From Sandaracinaceae bacterium (GTDB lineage: Bacteria > Myxococcota_A > Polyangia > Polyangiales > Sandaracinaceae), in contig JACKEC010000014.1 of the NCBI GenBank assembly GCA_020633195.1, positions 62,001-126,000 on the forward strand: a stretch of 64,000 nt of DNA, in the 5' to 3' direction. Both the position numbers and the translations under genes were made by a program. Under the pieces are notes generated by a model, which saw only the letters and a list, made by a program, of their open reading frames with translations, did no database searches and was not told the origin of the DNA. Of this stretch, positions 44,767 through 53,318 are shown piece after piece. The number at the start of each line of letters is the position of its first letter. Position 1 is the first letter of the stretch.

Positions 44767-45375
44767 ATGTCCGAGCCGACGGAAGCCGAGCTGCTCGAAG
44801 CCGCCCAGGGGGGCGATCGGCGGGCGTTCAGCCGCTTGGTCCGGCTCCACCAGCGCCGCGTCTACGCGTGCGCGGTCAGCATGCTCGGGGACGGCGGCGA
44901 CGCCGACGACGCGGTCCAGGAGACGTTCATGCGGGCGTGGCGCGCGATCGCCCGCTTCGACGGCCGCAGCCAGCTCTCGACGTGGCTCTACCGGGTCTGC
45001 GTGAACGTCTGCTTGAACCACATCCGCAAGCGCAAGCGGCACGACGCGGCGGACATCGCGGACCCGCGCGTGCCCGAGCCCAAGGCCGATCCCACCCAGG
45101 GCGGGACCGACCCGCGGCGCGCTCTCGAGGCCCGCCAGCTCCAGGGTCGGATCGCGGACGCGGTGGACGGGCTCAGCGAGTCGCTCCGGACTACGGTGAT
45201 CATGGTGCTCGTCGACGGCATGCCCCAGAAGGAGGTCGCGGAGATCCTCGGTTGCTCCGAGGGGACGATCGCGTGGCGCATCCACGAGGCGCGTCGGCGG
45301 CTGCGCCTCGCGCTCGCCGAGACCCAGGACGACGACGGCGAGGAAGACGCCTCGGCGGGGAGGCGCGCGTCGTGA
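44767..45375 (+). CDS. ECF-type RNA polymerase sigma factor
   Basis: 202 residues with region 2 (DADDAVQETFMRAWRAIARF and STWLYRVCVNVCLNHIRKRK) and region 4 (DGLSESLRTTVIMVLVDGMPQ, KEVAEILGCSEGTIAWRIHEARRRLR). The linker between them is acidic and Pro-rich. The ATG at 44767 was chosen; an upstream ATG at 44728 is possible. Its stop overlaps the start of the next gene (GTGA), which encodes a membrane protein and probable regulatory partner. No -35/-10 pair typical of ECF autoregulation (AAC...GT) was recognised upstream. Confidence 0.93.
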   Translation: MSEPTEAELLEAAQGGDRRAFSRLVRLHQRRVYACAVSMLGDGGDADDAVQETFMRAWRAIARFDGRSQLSTWLYRVCVNVCLNHIRKRKRHDAADIADPRVPEPKADPTQGGTDPRRALEARQLQGRIADAVDGLSESLRTTVIMVLVDGMPQKEVAEILGCSEGTIAWRIHEARRRLRLALAETQDDDGEEDASAGRRAS

Positions 45376-46658
45376 ACGACGAAGACCTCATGCGCCGGAT
45401 CTCGGCCGCGCTCGACGCCGACGGGGGCCTCGACGCCGACGACGACCTGCGCGCCGTGCTCGCCGAGGATCCCGCCGCCATGCTCTACGCGCAGGACCTC
45501 CAGGCCATCGACGAGGCGCTCGGCCAGCTCGGCACGGCGCGCGGCGAGCCGGACTGGGAGGCGATGCTCGAGCGCATCGACCGCGGCCTCGAGCGCGACC
45601 TCGAGGGCCTCGAGCTCGAGGGCCTCCACCTCGAAGGCCTCCATCTCGAAGGATTGGTCGACGGGCGCGACCCGACCGAGCCCCCGGTCTTCGAGGACGA
45701 CATCCCGCGCGCCGAGCGCGAGGTCGTCGCGGCCAACCCTGCAGAGCCGACGCACGAGCCGGTCGTCGCGCCCGTGAACCGACCCGTCGCCGCGGCCGCG
45801 AGCCCCGCCGTCGTCGTCGACCTCGCCTCGGCGCGCCGGCGCCGGCGTCAGATCATCACCGTGATCGGTGGGCTCGCCGCGGCCGCCGCGGTCGGCCTCG
45901 GGATCACGACCGGCCTCCAGGTGAACGACGAGGCCCCGACCGTCGGCTTCTCGATGGACGAGGCCGAGCAGGCCGCGCCCGCCGCGGCCGACATGGGCGT
46001 GACCGCCGAGCCGCCTCCGTCGCCGGACCCGATGGGCTACCCGCTCGCCGAGGCCGAGGCCGCGGAGGAGCCGATGGCCGAGGCGCCGGCGGAGATCAAC
46101 GAGGCCTCGCCCATGCGTCGCGCGATGGCGTCGCGTGGCGCCCCGGCCCCCTCGGCGGCGGCGCCGAGCGCCCCGGCCGACCTCGACGACCTGTTCGGCT
46201 CCGGCGAAGGGAGCCGCTCGTCCGGGCTGGCGCGCGCTGGCGGCGGAGGCGGCAGCCTCGGCGCGGCGACGACCACCACGGCGACGGCCGAGCCGACGCG
46301 CGTCGAGGTCGTCAACGCGCTCAACGCGGTCGCCGACGAGGTCGCGCGCTGCATGACCGACACGCGCGAGCTCGCTCGCGTGCAGGTCCGCGTGAACGGG
46401 AGCACCGGCACCATCGAGTCGGTCCGGGTGAGCCCGCCGTTCGCGGGCGCCGAGGCGGCGTGCATCGTCCGCGCGGTGCGCGGCGCGACCATGCCGCGGA
46501 GCGGTCACCCGACCTACGACGTGACCCACGCCTACCACCCCGCTCCGGTCGCGGGTGGGTCGCTGCGCCCGGGAGCCCCCGCGGCCCGCCGCGCTCGCGA
46601 GCGCCGCGCGGCGCCGGCGCTCCGCGATCAGGCGGACATCCTGTCGCCGTTCGAGTAG
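45372..46658 (+). CDS. Single-pass membrane protein, probable anti-sigma partner
   Basis: 428 residues, GTG start overlapping the sigma-factor stop. The cytoplasmic part (about 1-155) is acidic with LEGL repeats (LEGLELEGLHLEGLHLEGL), followed by one membrane helix (IITVIGGLAAAAAVGLGITT) and an Ala/Pro-rich periplasmic region. The C-terminal domain (VNALNAVADEVARCM, LARVQVRVNGSTGTIESVRV, ACIVRAVRGATMP) resembles TonB C-terminal-like domains common in myxobacteria. The zinc motif HxxxCxxC of ZAS anti-sigma factors was not seen. The role is inferred from gene order and coupling. Confidence 0.72.
   Translation: MNDEDLMRRISAALDADGGLDADDDLRAVLAEDPAAMLYAQDLQAIDEALGQLGTARGEPDWEAMLERIDRGLERDLEGLELEGLHLEGLHLEGLVDGRDPTEPPVFEDDIPRAEREVVAANPAEPTHEPVVAPVNRPVAAAASPAVVVDLASARRRRRQIITVIGGLAAAAAVGLGITTGLQVNDEAPTVGFSMDEAEQAAPAAADMGVTAEPPPSPDPMGYPLAEAEAAEEPMAEAPAEINEASPMRRAMASRGAPAPSAAAPSAPADLDDLFGSGEGSRSSGLARAGGGGGSLGAATTTTATAEPTRVEVVNALNAVADEVARCMTDTRELARVQVRVNGSTGTIESVRVSPPFAGAEAACIVRAVRGATMPRSGHPTYDVTHAYHPAPVAGGSLRPGAPAARRARERRAAPALRDQADILSPFE
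45600..45657 (+). repeat. Short repeats encoding LEGL(E/H) units
   Basis: Four roughly 15-bp units (CTCGAGGGCCTC-like) encode LEGLx pentads in the cytoplasmic part of the sigma-factor partner protein. They are in frame and leucine-periodic. Confidence 0.8.
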
Positions 46659-46687
46659 GCGAGCCGCGCTGCTATCCTCCCGGCTTC

Positions 46688-49600
46688 GTGTCGGCCATCC
46701 CGTTCGGCAACTACGAGCTCGTCGAGCGCATCGCCGAGGGCGGCATGGCGGAGGTCTGGCGCGCGCGCTCCCTCGGCGTCGCCGGGTTCGAGAAGACCGT
46801 CGTCATCAAGCGCGTCCTGCCCATGCTGCTCGAGCGGCCAGGCTTCGCCGAGCTCCTCGTGCGCGAGGCCAAGATCGCGGCGCGCCTGAGCCACCCGAAC
46901 GTCATCCAGATCTACGACCTCGGGGAGCAGGACGGCTCCTACTTCATCGCGATGGAGTTCCTCCGCGGCCGGGACCTCGCGGCCGCGCTGAGCCACCGCA
47001 GCACGGGGGACTCGCCGCTCGATCTCGGGCTGCGCCTCTGGCTCGCCTCCGAGGTCGCCAAGGCCCTCGACTACGCGCACCGCGCGCGCTTCGACGACGG
47101 CAAAGCCATGAGCATCGTCCACCGCGACGTGAGCCCGCAAAATGTCTTGCTGGGCTACGAGGGCGAGGTGAAGGTCGCCGACTTCGGCATCGCGCGCGCC
47201 GACGAGCCAGGGCTCGGCCGGGGCGAGGACCCGAAGATCCTCCGCGGCAAGTACGCGTACATGTCCCCCGAGCAGGCCCGCGGCGAGCCGCTCGACAAGC
47301 GCAGCGACATCTTCTCGTTCGGCGTCCTGCTCTTCGAGCTCGCGACGCGGCGCCGAATGTTCCGCGGGATGACTTCGGCCCAGACGCTCGAGATGGTCCG
47401 CGCGGCCAAGCTGCCCAGCTATCGCCGCCACCTGCCGATGCCCGAGCTCGAGCCGATCCTCGCCCGCGCGCTCGCGCCGGCGCGCGGGGATCGCTTCGCC
47501 TCGGCCGCGGAGATCCACGCCGAGCTGCTCGGGCTCGTGTTCGCGCTCGGGCGCCCCGTGGGCGCCACCGATCTCGCCGCCGCGATGCACGCCATGTTCC
47601 CGACCGACGACCCGCTCGACCCGAACAAGCTCCGGGTCGACCTGATGGAGCGGGCCTACGACGACGCGACGGCGGCGAGCGATCCGGGGCGCGACCCGTC
47701 GGCCGCCCCGACCCTCGACGCGACCGCGCGCACTCGCGCGATGCCAACCTCGCGCAAGATCCGCAGCGAGACGCGGCGGCTCGCGTTCCTCGTCGCGCGG
47801 CTGCGCTCCGGCGAGGATCGCCTCTTCTCGGACGCGGTCGCCCGCGCGGGCGGCGACGTGCTCACGAGCGTCGCGGGGCTCCGGGTGGCGGCCTTCGGCG
47901 CCGCGGGCGTCGAGCGCGCGGTGGGCCACGCGGTGCGCGGCGCGCTCGAGCTCCGGCGCAGCAGCCGCATCGAGGGCCCCGAGCGCCTCGACCCGACGCC
48001 CGCGATGGGCGTCGTCGCGGGCGAGGGCAAGGTGCTCGAGGGCGTGATCCTGGAGTCGAGCCCCGAGGTCGCGGCCCGCGCGGGGGAGCTCCTGCGCGAC
48101 GCCCCGCCGGACGCGCTCCGCGTGGCCCCCGAGCTCGAGGCGGAGCTGGGGCGCGACTTCCGCTACGAGCTGCGCGACGGCGAGCTGTCGGTGCTCGGGT
48201 TCCGGTCCCGCAAGGACCGCGACGCGGGCGCGATGCGTCAGGGCGCGCCGCTCGTCGGCCGCCGCGATCTGCTGCGGAGGCTCTCCGCGCTCCTCATCGA
48301 GGCCGCGCAGGGCCGGGGCGCGCTCGTCCACCTCATCGGGGAGCCGGGGGTCGGCAAGTCGCGGCTGCTCGCGGAGCTGCGCGCGGCCGCCGCGCCTCGC
48401 GACTTCGTGTTCGTCCACGGCCGGGCCGACGAGACGGACGCGGAGCGCGCGTTCGGGGCCTTCGGAGACCTCGTCTTCGACCTCTGCGGCATCGAGCCCG
48501 AGGACGGCCCCGAGGTGCGCTTCGAGAAGGTGGAGCGCATGCGTGTGCTCGGGCTGCGGCCGCGGGAGCTGCGCCTGCTCGGGGAGCTCATCGGCCTCGC
48601 GTACCCCGTCGCGACGGGGGTGCGCGCGGGTCGGCCGCGCGGGCTCGAGCTCGCCCTCGCGCTCCGCAAGGCGCTGCTCGCGCTGAGCCGCGACCGCGTG
48701 GTGGTGCTCGCCTTCGAGGACCTGCAGTGGATGGACGACGCGACGCGGCAGGTGCTCCCGCTGCTCGTGGACGGCCTCGTGCCGGGGCGCGTCGTCGTCC
48801 TCGTCACGCGGCGCCACGGCGCGGCGGGGCCGCTTCCCTCCGGTGGGCGCACGCTCCCGATCCAGCCGCTCGATCGCGACGCCGTGGGGCGCCTGGTCGC
48901 CCACCACCTCGGCGCCCGCGCCGTCGAGCCCGCGCTCGCGGAGCGCGTCCTCGAGCTGACCGGCGGCATCCCGGGGTGGATCGAGCTGCTCGGGGACGCT
49001 CTGGGCGCCGCGGTCTCGATCGACGGAGGGCTCGCGCACCTCGAGGCGGCGATGCCCGACGTCCCGGTCCCGACGCCGCTGCGCTCGAGCGTGGCCGCGC
49101 GGGTCGAGCGGCTGCGCGCCCGCGAGCGCTCGATCCTGAGGGTGGTCGCCGCCCTCGGCGGCACCGTCGACGTCAGGCTCATTTGCTCGATCGAGGGCCT
49201 GATCGGCGGCACCGAGCGCGCGCCGCTGCGGCGGCTGTGGATCCGCCGCCTCATCGTCGGCGCCGACGGCGCCATGACGCCGCCGGAGCGCATCGGTCCG
49301 TGGGGTGGGCACCGCGAGGAGGGCGGCCTCCCGAGCGAGGTGCGCGTGCCCGGCGAGCTGCTGCGCCGCGCGATCCTCGCGGAGCTCGACGCGGGCGAGC
49401 TCGCGCGGCTCCACGCGCGGATCGTGGCCACCCTCGAGCGCGTGGGCGCCCACGAGAACCTCGCGGGGCTCGAGAAGCTCGCCCACCACGCGGCGCTCTC
49501 CGTCGACCCGCGACGGGCCCCCGACTACCACGCCCGGGCCGCGCAGCTCGCGCTCGAGCTCGGGGACCGACCCCGCGCGTCGCATCACTACGCCGAGGCC

Positions 49601-50632
49601 GCGCGCCTCCAGCGCAGGCACAGCGGAGACGCGGCCGACGCCAGCGCCTTCGACCTCGGCCTCGAGGCCGCCGACGCCGCGCTCGACGCGGGGGTGGGTG
49701 AGCTCGCGGAGATCGCGCTCGCCGCCCTCGAGGTGGGTGAGCCCCGCGCGGACGCGACGCAGCGCGTGCACTTCGCCATCCTGAGGGCCCGGCACGCGAG
49801 GCAGCGCCTCGACGGAGCCGCGGCGCTCGCGGCGCTCGACGCCGTCGCGCAGCTCTTCGACGAGGTCCCGGCGGCGCTCCGCGACGAGGCGCGCACGCTT
49901 CAGGCGCGCACCTGCGTCGAGCAGGGCGCGACGGCGCGCGCGCTCGAGGTGATCGACACGCTCCTCGAGACCGCCGAGGGCGCGCGGCAGGGGACGGCGC
50001 TCGCCCTCCGCGCGACGGCGCTCGCGAGGCTCGACGACCTCGACGCCGCGGAGGAGGCGGTCAACGCCGCGCTCGCGCTCGCCGCGCGGCTCGGGGAGGC
50101 GTCGCTGCGCTACGCGTCGCTCGCCGCGCTCGCGGGGCTCGTCGAGGCGCGGGGGGACGCCGCGGCCGCGGCCGCGCGCTACCGCGAGGCGGCCGAGGTC
50201 GCGCAGGGCGTCGCGGATCCGGACGACCTCGCGAGCCTCCACGCGAGCGCGGCGGTGTGCGCGCTCGCCGTCGACGACCTCGACGAGGCGACGAAGCGAA
50301 CCGACGACGCGGGCCGGTGGGCCGACCGCTCGAGCGCGGAGACGTGGCGGCTCGTCGTGGCCGCGCTGCGCGGGGCGCTCGCGATCCGAGAGCACCCTGA
50401 CGCGACCTACGTCCCGGGGCTCGTCCGCGCCGTGGAGCGGCTCGAGGAGCTCGGTCGCTCGCCCGAGGCGGCGGTGGCGGTGGAGATGCTGGTGCACGGT
50501 CACCTCGCGCTCGGGGACGAAGCCGCGGCGGGGCGGACGCTGGAGCGGGCGGCCCGACACGCCGAGCGCGCCGGCCACTCGAGCTACGCGCGGCGGCTGC
50601 GCGAGCGGCGAGATGGCCTGAGCGCACCTTGA
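46688..50632 (+). CDS. Ser/Thr protein kinase with degenerate cyclase-like, AAA ATPase and TPR regions
   Basis: 1314 residues from the GTG at 46688. The kinase domain has AEGGMAEVWRA, VVIKRV, HRDVSPQNVLL (about 145; the DVSPQN variant of the usual DLKPEN is common in this bacterial group), ADFGIAR and MSPEQARGE. A middle region (about 365-520) has cyclase-like alternation without catalytic motifs. The AAA part has Walker A GEPGVGKS (about 551) and Walker B AFEDLQWMDDAT (about 677). A long helical TPR region ends the protein. It is paralogous in architecture to the gene at 6220-10032. It starts 29 bp after the sigma-partner gene, so it may be cotranscribed. Confidence 0.88.
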   Translation: MSAIPFGNYELVERIAEGGMAEVWRARSLGVAGFEKTVVIKRVLPMLLERPGFAELLVREAKIAARLSHPNVIQIYDLGEQDGSYFIAMEFLRGRDLAAALSHRSTGDSPLDLGLRLWLASEVAKALDYAHRARFDDGKAMSIVHRDVSPQNVLLGYEGEVKVADFGIARADEPGLGRGEDPKILRGKYAYMSPEQARGEPLDKRSDIFSFGVLLFELATRRRMFRGMTSAQTLEMVRAAKLPSYRRHLPMPELEPILARALAPARGDRFASAAEIHAELLGLVFALGRPVGATDLAAAMHAMFPTDDPLDPNKLRVDLMERAYDDATAASDPGRDPSAAPTLDATARTRAMPTSRKIRSETRRLAFLVARLRSGEDRLFSDAVARAGGDVLTSVAGLRVAAFGAAGVERAVGHAVRGALELRRSSRIEGPERLDPTPAMGVVAGEGKVLEGVILESSPEVAARAGELLRDAPPDALRVAPELEAELGRDFRYELRDGELSVLGFRSRKDRDAGAMRQGAPLVGRRDLLRRLSALLIEAAQGRGALVHLIGEPGVGKSRLLAELRAAAAPRDFVFVHGRADETDAERAFGAFGDLVFDLCGIEPEDGPEVRFEKVERMRVLGLRPRELRLLGELIGLAYPVATGVRAGRPRGLELALALRKALLALSRDRVVVLAFEDLQWMDDATRQVLPLLVDGLVPGRVVVLVTRRHGAAGPLPSGGRTLPIQPLDRDAVGRLVAHHLGARAVEPALAERVLELTGGIPGWIELLGDALGAAVSIDGGLAHLEAAMPDVPVPTPLRSSVAARVERLRARERSILRVVAALGGTVDVRLICSIEGLIGGTERAPLRRLWIRRLIVGADGAMTPPERIGPWGGHREEGGLPSEVRVPGELLRRAILAELDAGELARLHARIVATLERVGAHENLAGLEKLAHHAALSVDPRRAPDYHARAAQLALELGDRPRASHHYAEAARLQRRHSGDAADASAFDLGLEAADAALDAGVGELAEIALAALEVGEPRADATQRVHFAILRARHARQRLDGAAALAALDAVAQLFDEVPAALRDEARTLQARTCVEQGATARALEVIDTLLETAEGARQGTALALRATALARLDDLDAAEEAVNAALALAARLGEASLRYASLAALAGLVEARGDAAAAAARYREAAEVAQGVADPDDLASLHASAAVCALAVDDLDEATKRTDDAGRWADRSSAETWRLVVAALRGALAIREHPDATYVPGLVRAVERLEELGRSPEAAVAVEMLVHGHLALGDEAAAGRTLERAARHAERAGHSSYARRLRERRDGLSAP

Positions 50633-50699
50633 CTCACCCCATGCCCCACCATAGGCTCCCGCCCCCTCCGATGCCGGACCCTCCGGCACCCCGAATTTC

Positions 50700-52907
50700 A
50701 TGACGGATCAAGCCGATCACGAGGCCCTCGAGGCCACGCCCCCGCCCGCAGAGCCCCCGACCGAAGCCGCCCCCGAGGCAGCTCCGGAGGCGGCGACGCT
50801 TTCGACCGACGACGCGCCCGCCGCGGAGGCGCCTGCGCCGACCGTGGAAGCCGCGGCCGATGACGCCGCGAGCGCGGACGACGCCGAGCACGTCGACGAC
50901 GCCGATGGCTCGGACGACGGCGACGACTCGGAGGCCTCCGACGGTGAGAGCGCCGAGGCGGGCGCCGGTGGTGAGGAGGGCGGCAAGAAGAAGCGCCGCC
51001 GTCGCCGCAAGAAGAAGAAGGGCGGAGACGCCGAGGGCGGCGAGGCGTCGGCGCCCGAGGGCGGCGGCGACCCGGACAAGCGGCACAACCCGCACCCGTT
51101 CCACCAGTTCTTCGACTCGTCGCTGCGCCGTCACCTCTTCGCGGTCGGCGAGGCGATCGCGGGCATGGTCACGCGCGCCGAGGACGACGTCGCGATCATC
51201 GACGTGTTCGGCAAGGCGACCGCGTTCGCCCGGCTCCACGAGCCGCGCGAGATCCCCGTCGTGGAGATCCCGTTCGACGACAGCTCGGCCGGCACGACCG
51301 AGTCGCCGGAGGACGACGAGGACCTCGAGGCGTCCGCTTCGGAGGCGCCGGCCGCCGAGGCCGAGGCCGCGACCGCTGCCGAGGCCGCGTCGGCTGCCGA
51401 TGCCGCTCCGGCTGCCGATGCCGCTCCGGCTGCCGACGCCGCGCCCGCTGCCGAGGCCGCGCCGGCTGCCGAGGCCGCTCCCGCTGCCGCTGCCGATGGC
51501 GCCGAGTCGACCGACGCGGACGCCGCTCCGGCTGTCTCGGAGAAGCGCGCCGAGGCGCCGCCGGAGCCGCCGCCGGTCATCCACTACGTGCTCGAGCCCG
51601 AGGGCGTGGAGCCGATCGCCGAGGGCACGGTCTTCCGCGGGCGCATCGCCGCCATCGCGGAGAGCGGTCACCTCGCCATCGTCAACGAGCTCGTCGATCG
51701 CAAGACGACGCGTCGCTGGCTGGCTCACGCGCGCGACGAGCGCGAGCGCGTCCCGGGCCTCGTGTTCGGGTACAACCGCGGCGGGTTCGACGTGCTCATC
51801 GCGGGCGTCCGCGCCTTCTGCCCGGTCAACGGGATGAGCCTCGACTCGGTCGACGACCCGGCGATGTCGCTGGGCGCCTGGCACGAGTTCCACGTCCAGA
51901 CCGTGAAGGGCGGCAGCCAGGGGCTCGTCGTCAGCCGGCGCTCCATCCTCGAGCGCGAGGCGCGGCGCGCGGCGCGGGCGTTCCTCAAGAGCATCCAGCC
52001 GGGTCAGAAGATCCGCGGCAAGGTCACCCAGGTCCGCGAGTTCGGTGTCTTCGTCGACATCGGGCACGGCGCGGAGGGCCTCGTCCACCAGAGCGAGCTG
52101 AGCTTCGACCGCGGCGTCCGCCCGTCGGACGTGGCCAAGCCCGGCGACGAGATCGAGGTGCAGGTCCTCAAGGTCCAGGGCGCCGACCGCAAGAAGAAGG
52201 AGCGGGTCGACCGCGTGTCGCTGTCGGTGAAGGCGCTCCTGCCCGACCCGTTCGACGCGCACGCCGAGGCGCTCACCGAGGGCGTCCCGCGCAAGGGCAC
52301 CGTCGTCCGCACGGCGGAGTTCGGCGCGTTCATCCAGCTCGCGCCCGGCATCGACGGCCTCCTTCACATCACCGAGCTCGGCAAGGACCTCAAGCACGCC
52401 AAGGAGGCGGTCAACGAGGGCGACGAGCTGGTGGTCGTGATCGAGCGCGTCGACAAGAAGGCGCGCCGCATCAGCCTCTCGAAGCTCTCCGCCGAAGAGG
52501 CCGAGCTGTTCGAGAAGGGCGAGCTCGACGCGAGCGCGCGCGCGCCCCGCATCAAGCAGGGCGGCACCCTCAAGGTCATCGTCACCCAGGTCGGCTCCGC
52601 GGGCCTGTCGGTGCGCATCGACAACGTCATCGGCAAGCGCGGCCGCGGCTTCATCCCGAACAGCGAGATGGGCACCCCGCGCGGCACCGACCACCGCAAG
52701 AAGTGGCCGCCCGGCACCGAGATCGACGTCACCGTGATCGGCACCGATCGCGACGGCGGCCTCCGCTGCAGCCGCAAGCGCTTCCTCCAGGACGAGGAGC
52801 GCCGCGCGGTGAAGGAGTACCGCAAGGAAGCCGCCAAGCAGGGCCTCGGCACGTTCGGCGACATCCTCCGCAGCAAGCTCGGGATCGACCAGGACAGCTC
52901 CAGCTGA
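50700..52907 (+). CDS. Multi-S1-domain RNA-binding protein (RpsA-like)
   Basis: 735 residues. The first 290 are low complexity: acidic/Ala-rich, a basic block (KKKRRRRRKKKKGG) near residue 100, and an AAPAADAAPAAEA-type repeat (about 225-270). S1 OB-fold domains follow, clearest at GQKIRGKVTQVREFGVFVDI (about 438) and KGTVVRTAEFGAFIQL (about 530), with weaker ones on either side. Such proteins bind RNA and resemble ribosomal protein S1, but the charged N-terminus is not part of RpsA. It is probably translated from the ATG at 50700. A terminator-like hairpin and tRNA-Val follow. Confidence 0.85.
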   Translation: MTDQADHEALEATPPPAEPPTEAAPEAAPEAATLSTDDAPAAEAPAPTVEAAADDAASADDAEHVDDADGSDDGDDSEASDGESAEAGAGGEEGGKKKRRRRRKKKKGGDAEGGEASAPEGGGDPDKRHNPHPFHQFFDSSLRRHLFAVGEAIAGMVTRAEDDVAIIDVFGKATAFARLHEPREIPVVEIPFDDSSAGTTESPEDDEDLEASASEAPAAEAEAATAAEAASAADAAPAADAAPAADAAPAAEAAPAAEAAPAAAADGAESTDADAAPAVSEKRAEAPPEPPPVIHYVLEPEGVEPIAEGTVFRGRIAAIAESGHLAIVNELVDRKTTRRWLAHARDERERVPGLVFGYNRGGFDVLIAGVRAFCPVNGMSLDSVDDPAMSLGAWHEFHVQTVKGGSQGLVVSRRSILEREARRAARAFLKSIQPGQKIRGKVTQVREFGVFVDIGHGAEGLVHQSELSFDRGVRPSDVAKPGDEIEVQVLKVQGADRKKKERVDRVSLSVKALLPDPFDAHAEALTEGVPRKGTVVRTAEFGAFIQLAPGIDGLLHITELGKDLKHAKEAVNEGDELVVVIERVDKKARRISLSKLSAEEAELFEKGELDASARAPRIKQGGTLKVIVTQVGSAGLSVRIDNVIGKRGRGFIPNSEMGTPRGTDHRKKWPPGTEIDVTVIGTDRDGGLRCSRKRFLQDEERRAVKEYRKEAAKQGLGTFGDILRSKLGIDQDSSS
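51350..51500 (+). repeat. Ala-Pro-rich tandem repeat in the S1 protein
   Basis: GCTGCCGA(T/G)GCCGCTCCG-like units repeat six to eight times and encode AAPAADAAPAAEA-type sequence. It joins the acidic N-terminus to the first S1 domain. Confidence 0.85.
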
Positions 52908-52911
52908 TCCC

Positions 52912-52941
52912 GGCTCGCGTCGCGGTTGCGCGGCGCGAGCC
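52912..52941 (+). terminator. Hairpin after the S1 protein gene
   Basis: Eight-base arms GGCTCGCG and CGCGAGCC with a 14-nt loop start 5 bp after the stop. No T-run follows. Confidence 0.45.
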
Positions 52942-52965
52942 CGCTTGCTAGAAGCTCGGGCTCTC

Positions 52966-53038
52966 GGGCGATTAACTCAGTGGCTAGAGTGCCTCCTTCA
53001 CACGGAGGAAGTCCGCGGTTCAAATCCGCGATCGCCCA
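52966..53038 (+). tRNA. tRNA-Val (anticodon CAC)
   Basis: 73 nt with acceptor stem GGGCGAT/ATCGCCC, D arm around AACTCAGTGGCTAGAGT, anticodon stem CCTCC/GGAGG and loop TTCACAC (anticodon CAC at 52999-53001), and a T arm with GGTTCAAATCC. The discriminator is A, and CCA is not encoded. The last 11 nt are repeated 155 bp downstream within a 42-bp direct repeat. Confidence 0.95.
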
Positions 53039-53069
53039 TCACTCGCTGCGCTCGTGATGCGAGGGCGCC
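53028..53069 (+). repeat. 42-bp direct repeat, copy 1 (includes tRNA-Val 3' end)
   Basis: Perfectly repeated at 53194-53235. It begins GCGATCGCCCATCACTCG and so includes the last 11 nt of tRNA-Val plus 31 bp downstream. A shorter third copy of its CTCGCTGCGCTCGTGATG core lies at 53257-53280. Confidence 0.9.
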
Positions 53070-53124
53070 CCAGGGGGCGCCCTCGGCGCGCTTCGCGCGC
53101 GGCGCTCGCTCCTTTGGCTCCATC

Positions 53125-53174
53125 CAACCTTTCCGGCTCCGCGGACTGGCGTCCGCTTCGCTTCGGAAAGGTTG
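53125..53174. repeat. Nested inverted repeat between the tRNA-end copies
   Basis: CAACCTTTCCG (53125-53135) and CGGAAAGGTTG (53164-53174) are perfect 11-bp arms. Inside them GCGGAC and GTCCGC form a second 6-bp stem with a TGGC loop. The shape resembles REP-like hairpins. Confidence 0.85.
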
Positions 53175-53193
53175 CATGTCGTGCAAATCCCTC

Positions 53194-53235
53194 GCGATCG
53201 CCCATCACTCGCTGCGCTCGTGATGCGAGGGCGCC
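53194..53235 (+). repeat. 42-bp direct repeat, copy 2 (partial tRNA-Val 3' end)
   Basis: Identical to 53028-53069. A diverged T-arm remnant (GCAAATCC with a CT insertion) precedes it, so the duplicated segment originally reached into the tRNA T arm. Confidence 0.9.
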
Positions 53236-53318
53236 TGTAGATCAGCCGGTGGGCGTCCATTGCTCGCTGCGCTCGTGATGTCGAAGGGCCCGGCTGTTCT
53301 AGGATGTGGAGCAGCCCG

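Noticed and set aside
46628..50701. Minus-strand open frame of over 1350 codons opposite the second kinase gene
   Set aside because: Antisense shadow with an Arg-rich composition and no motif; the plus-strand kinase/AAA/TPR reading is convincing.
52945..53280. Short open frames across the tRNA-Val region
   Set aside because: They read through tRNA and direct repeats, with no ribosome site or domain.
53028..53280. CRISPR-like direct repeats after tRNA-Val
   Set aside because: Only two full copies with unequal spacing and tRNA content; no cas genes. Better explained as tRNA-end duplication.
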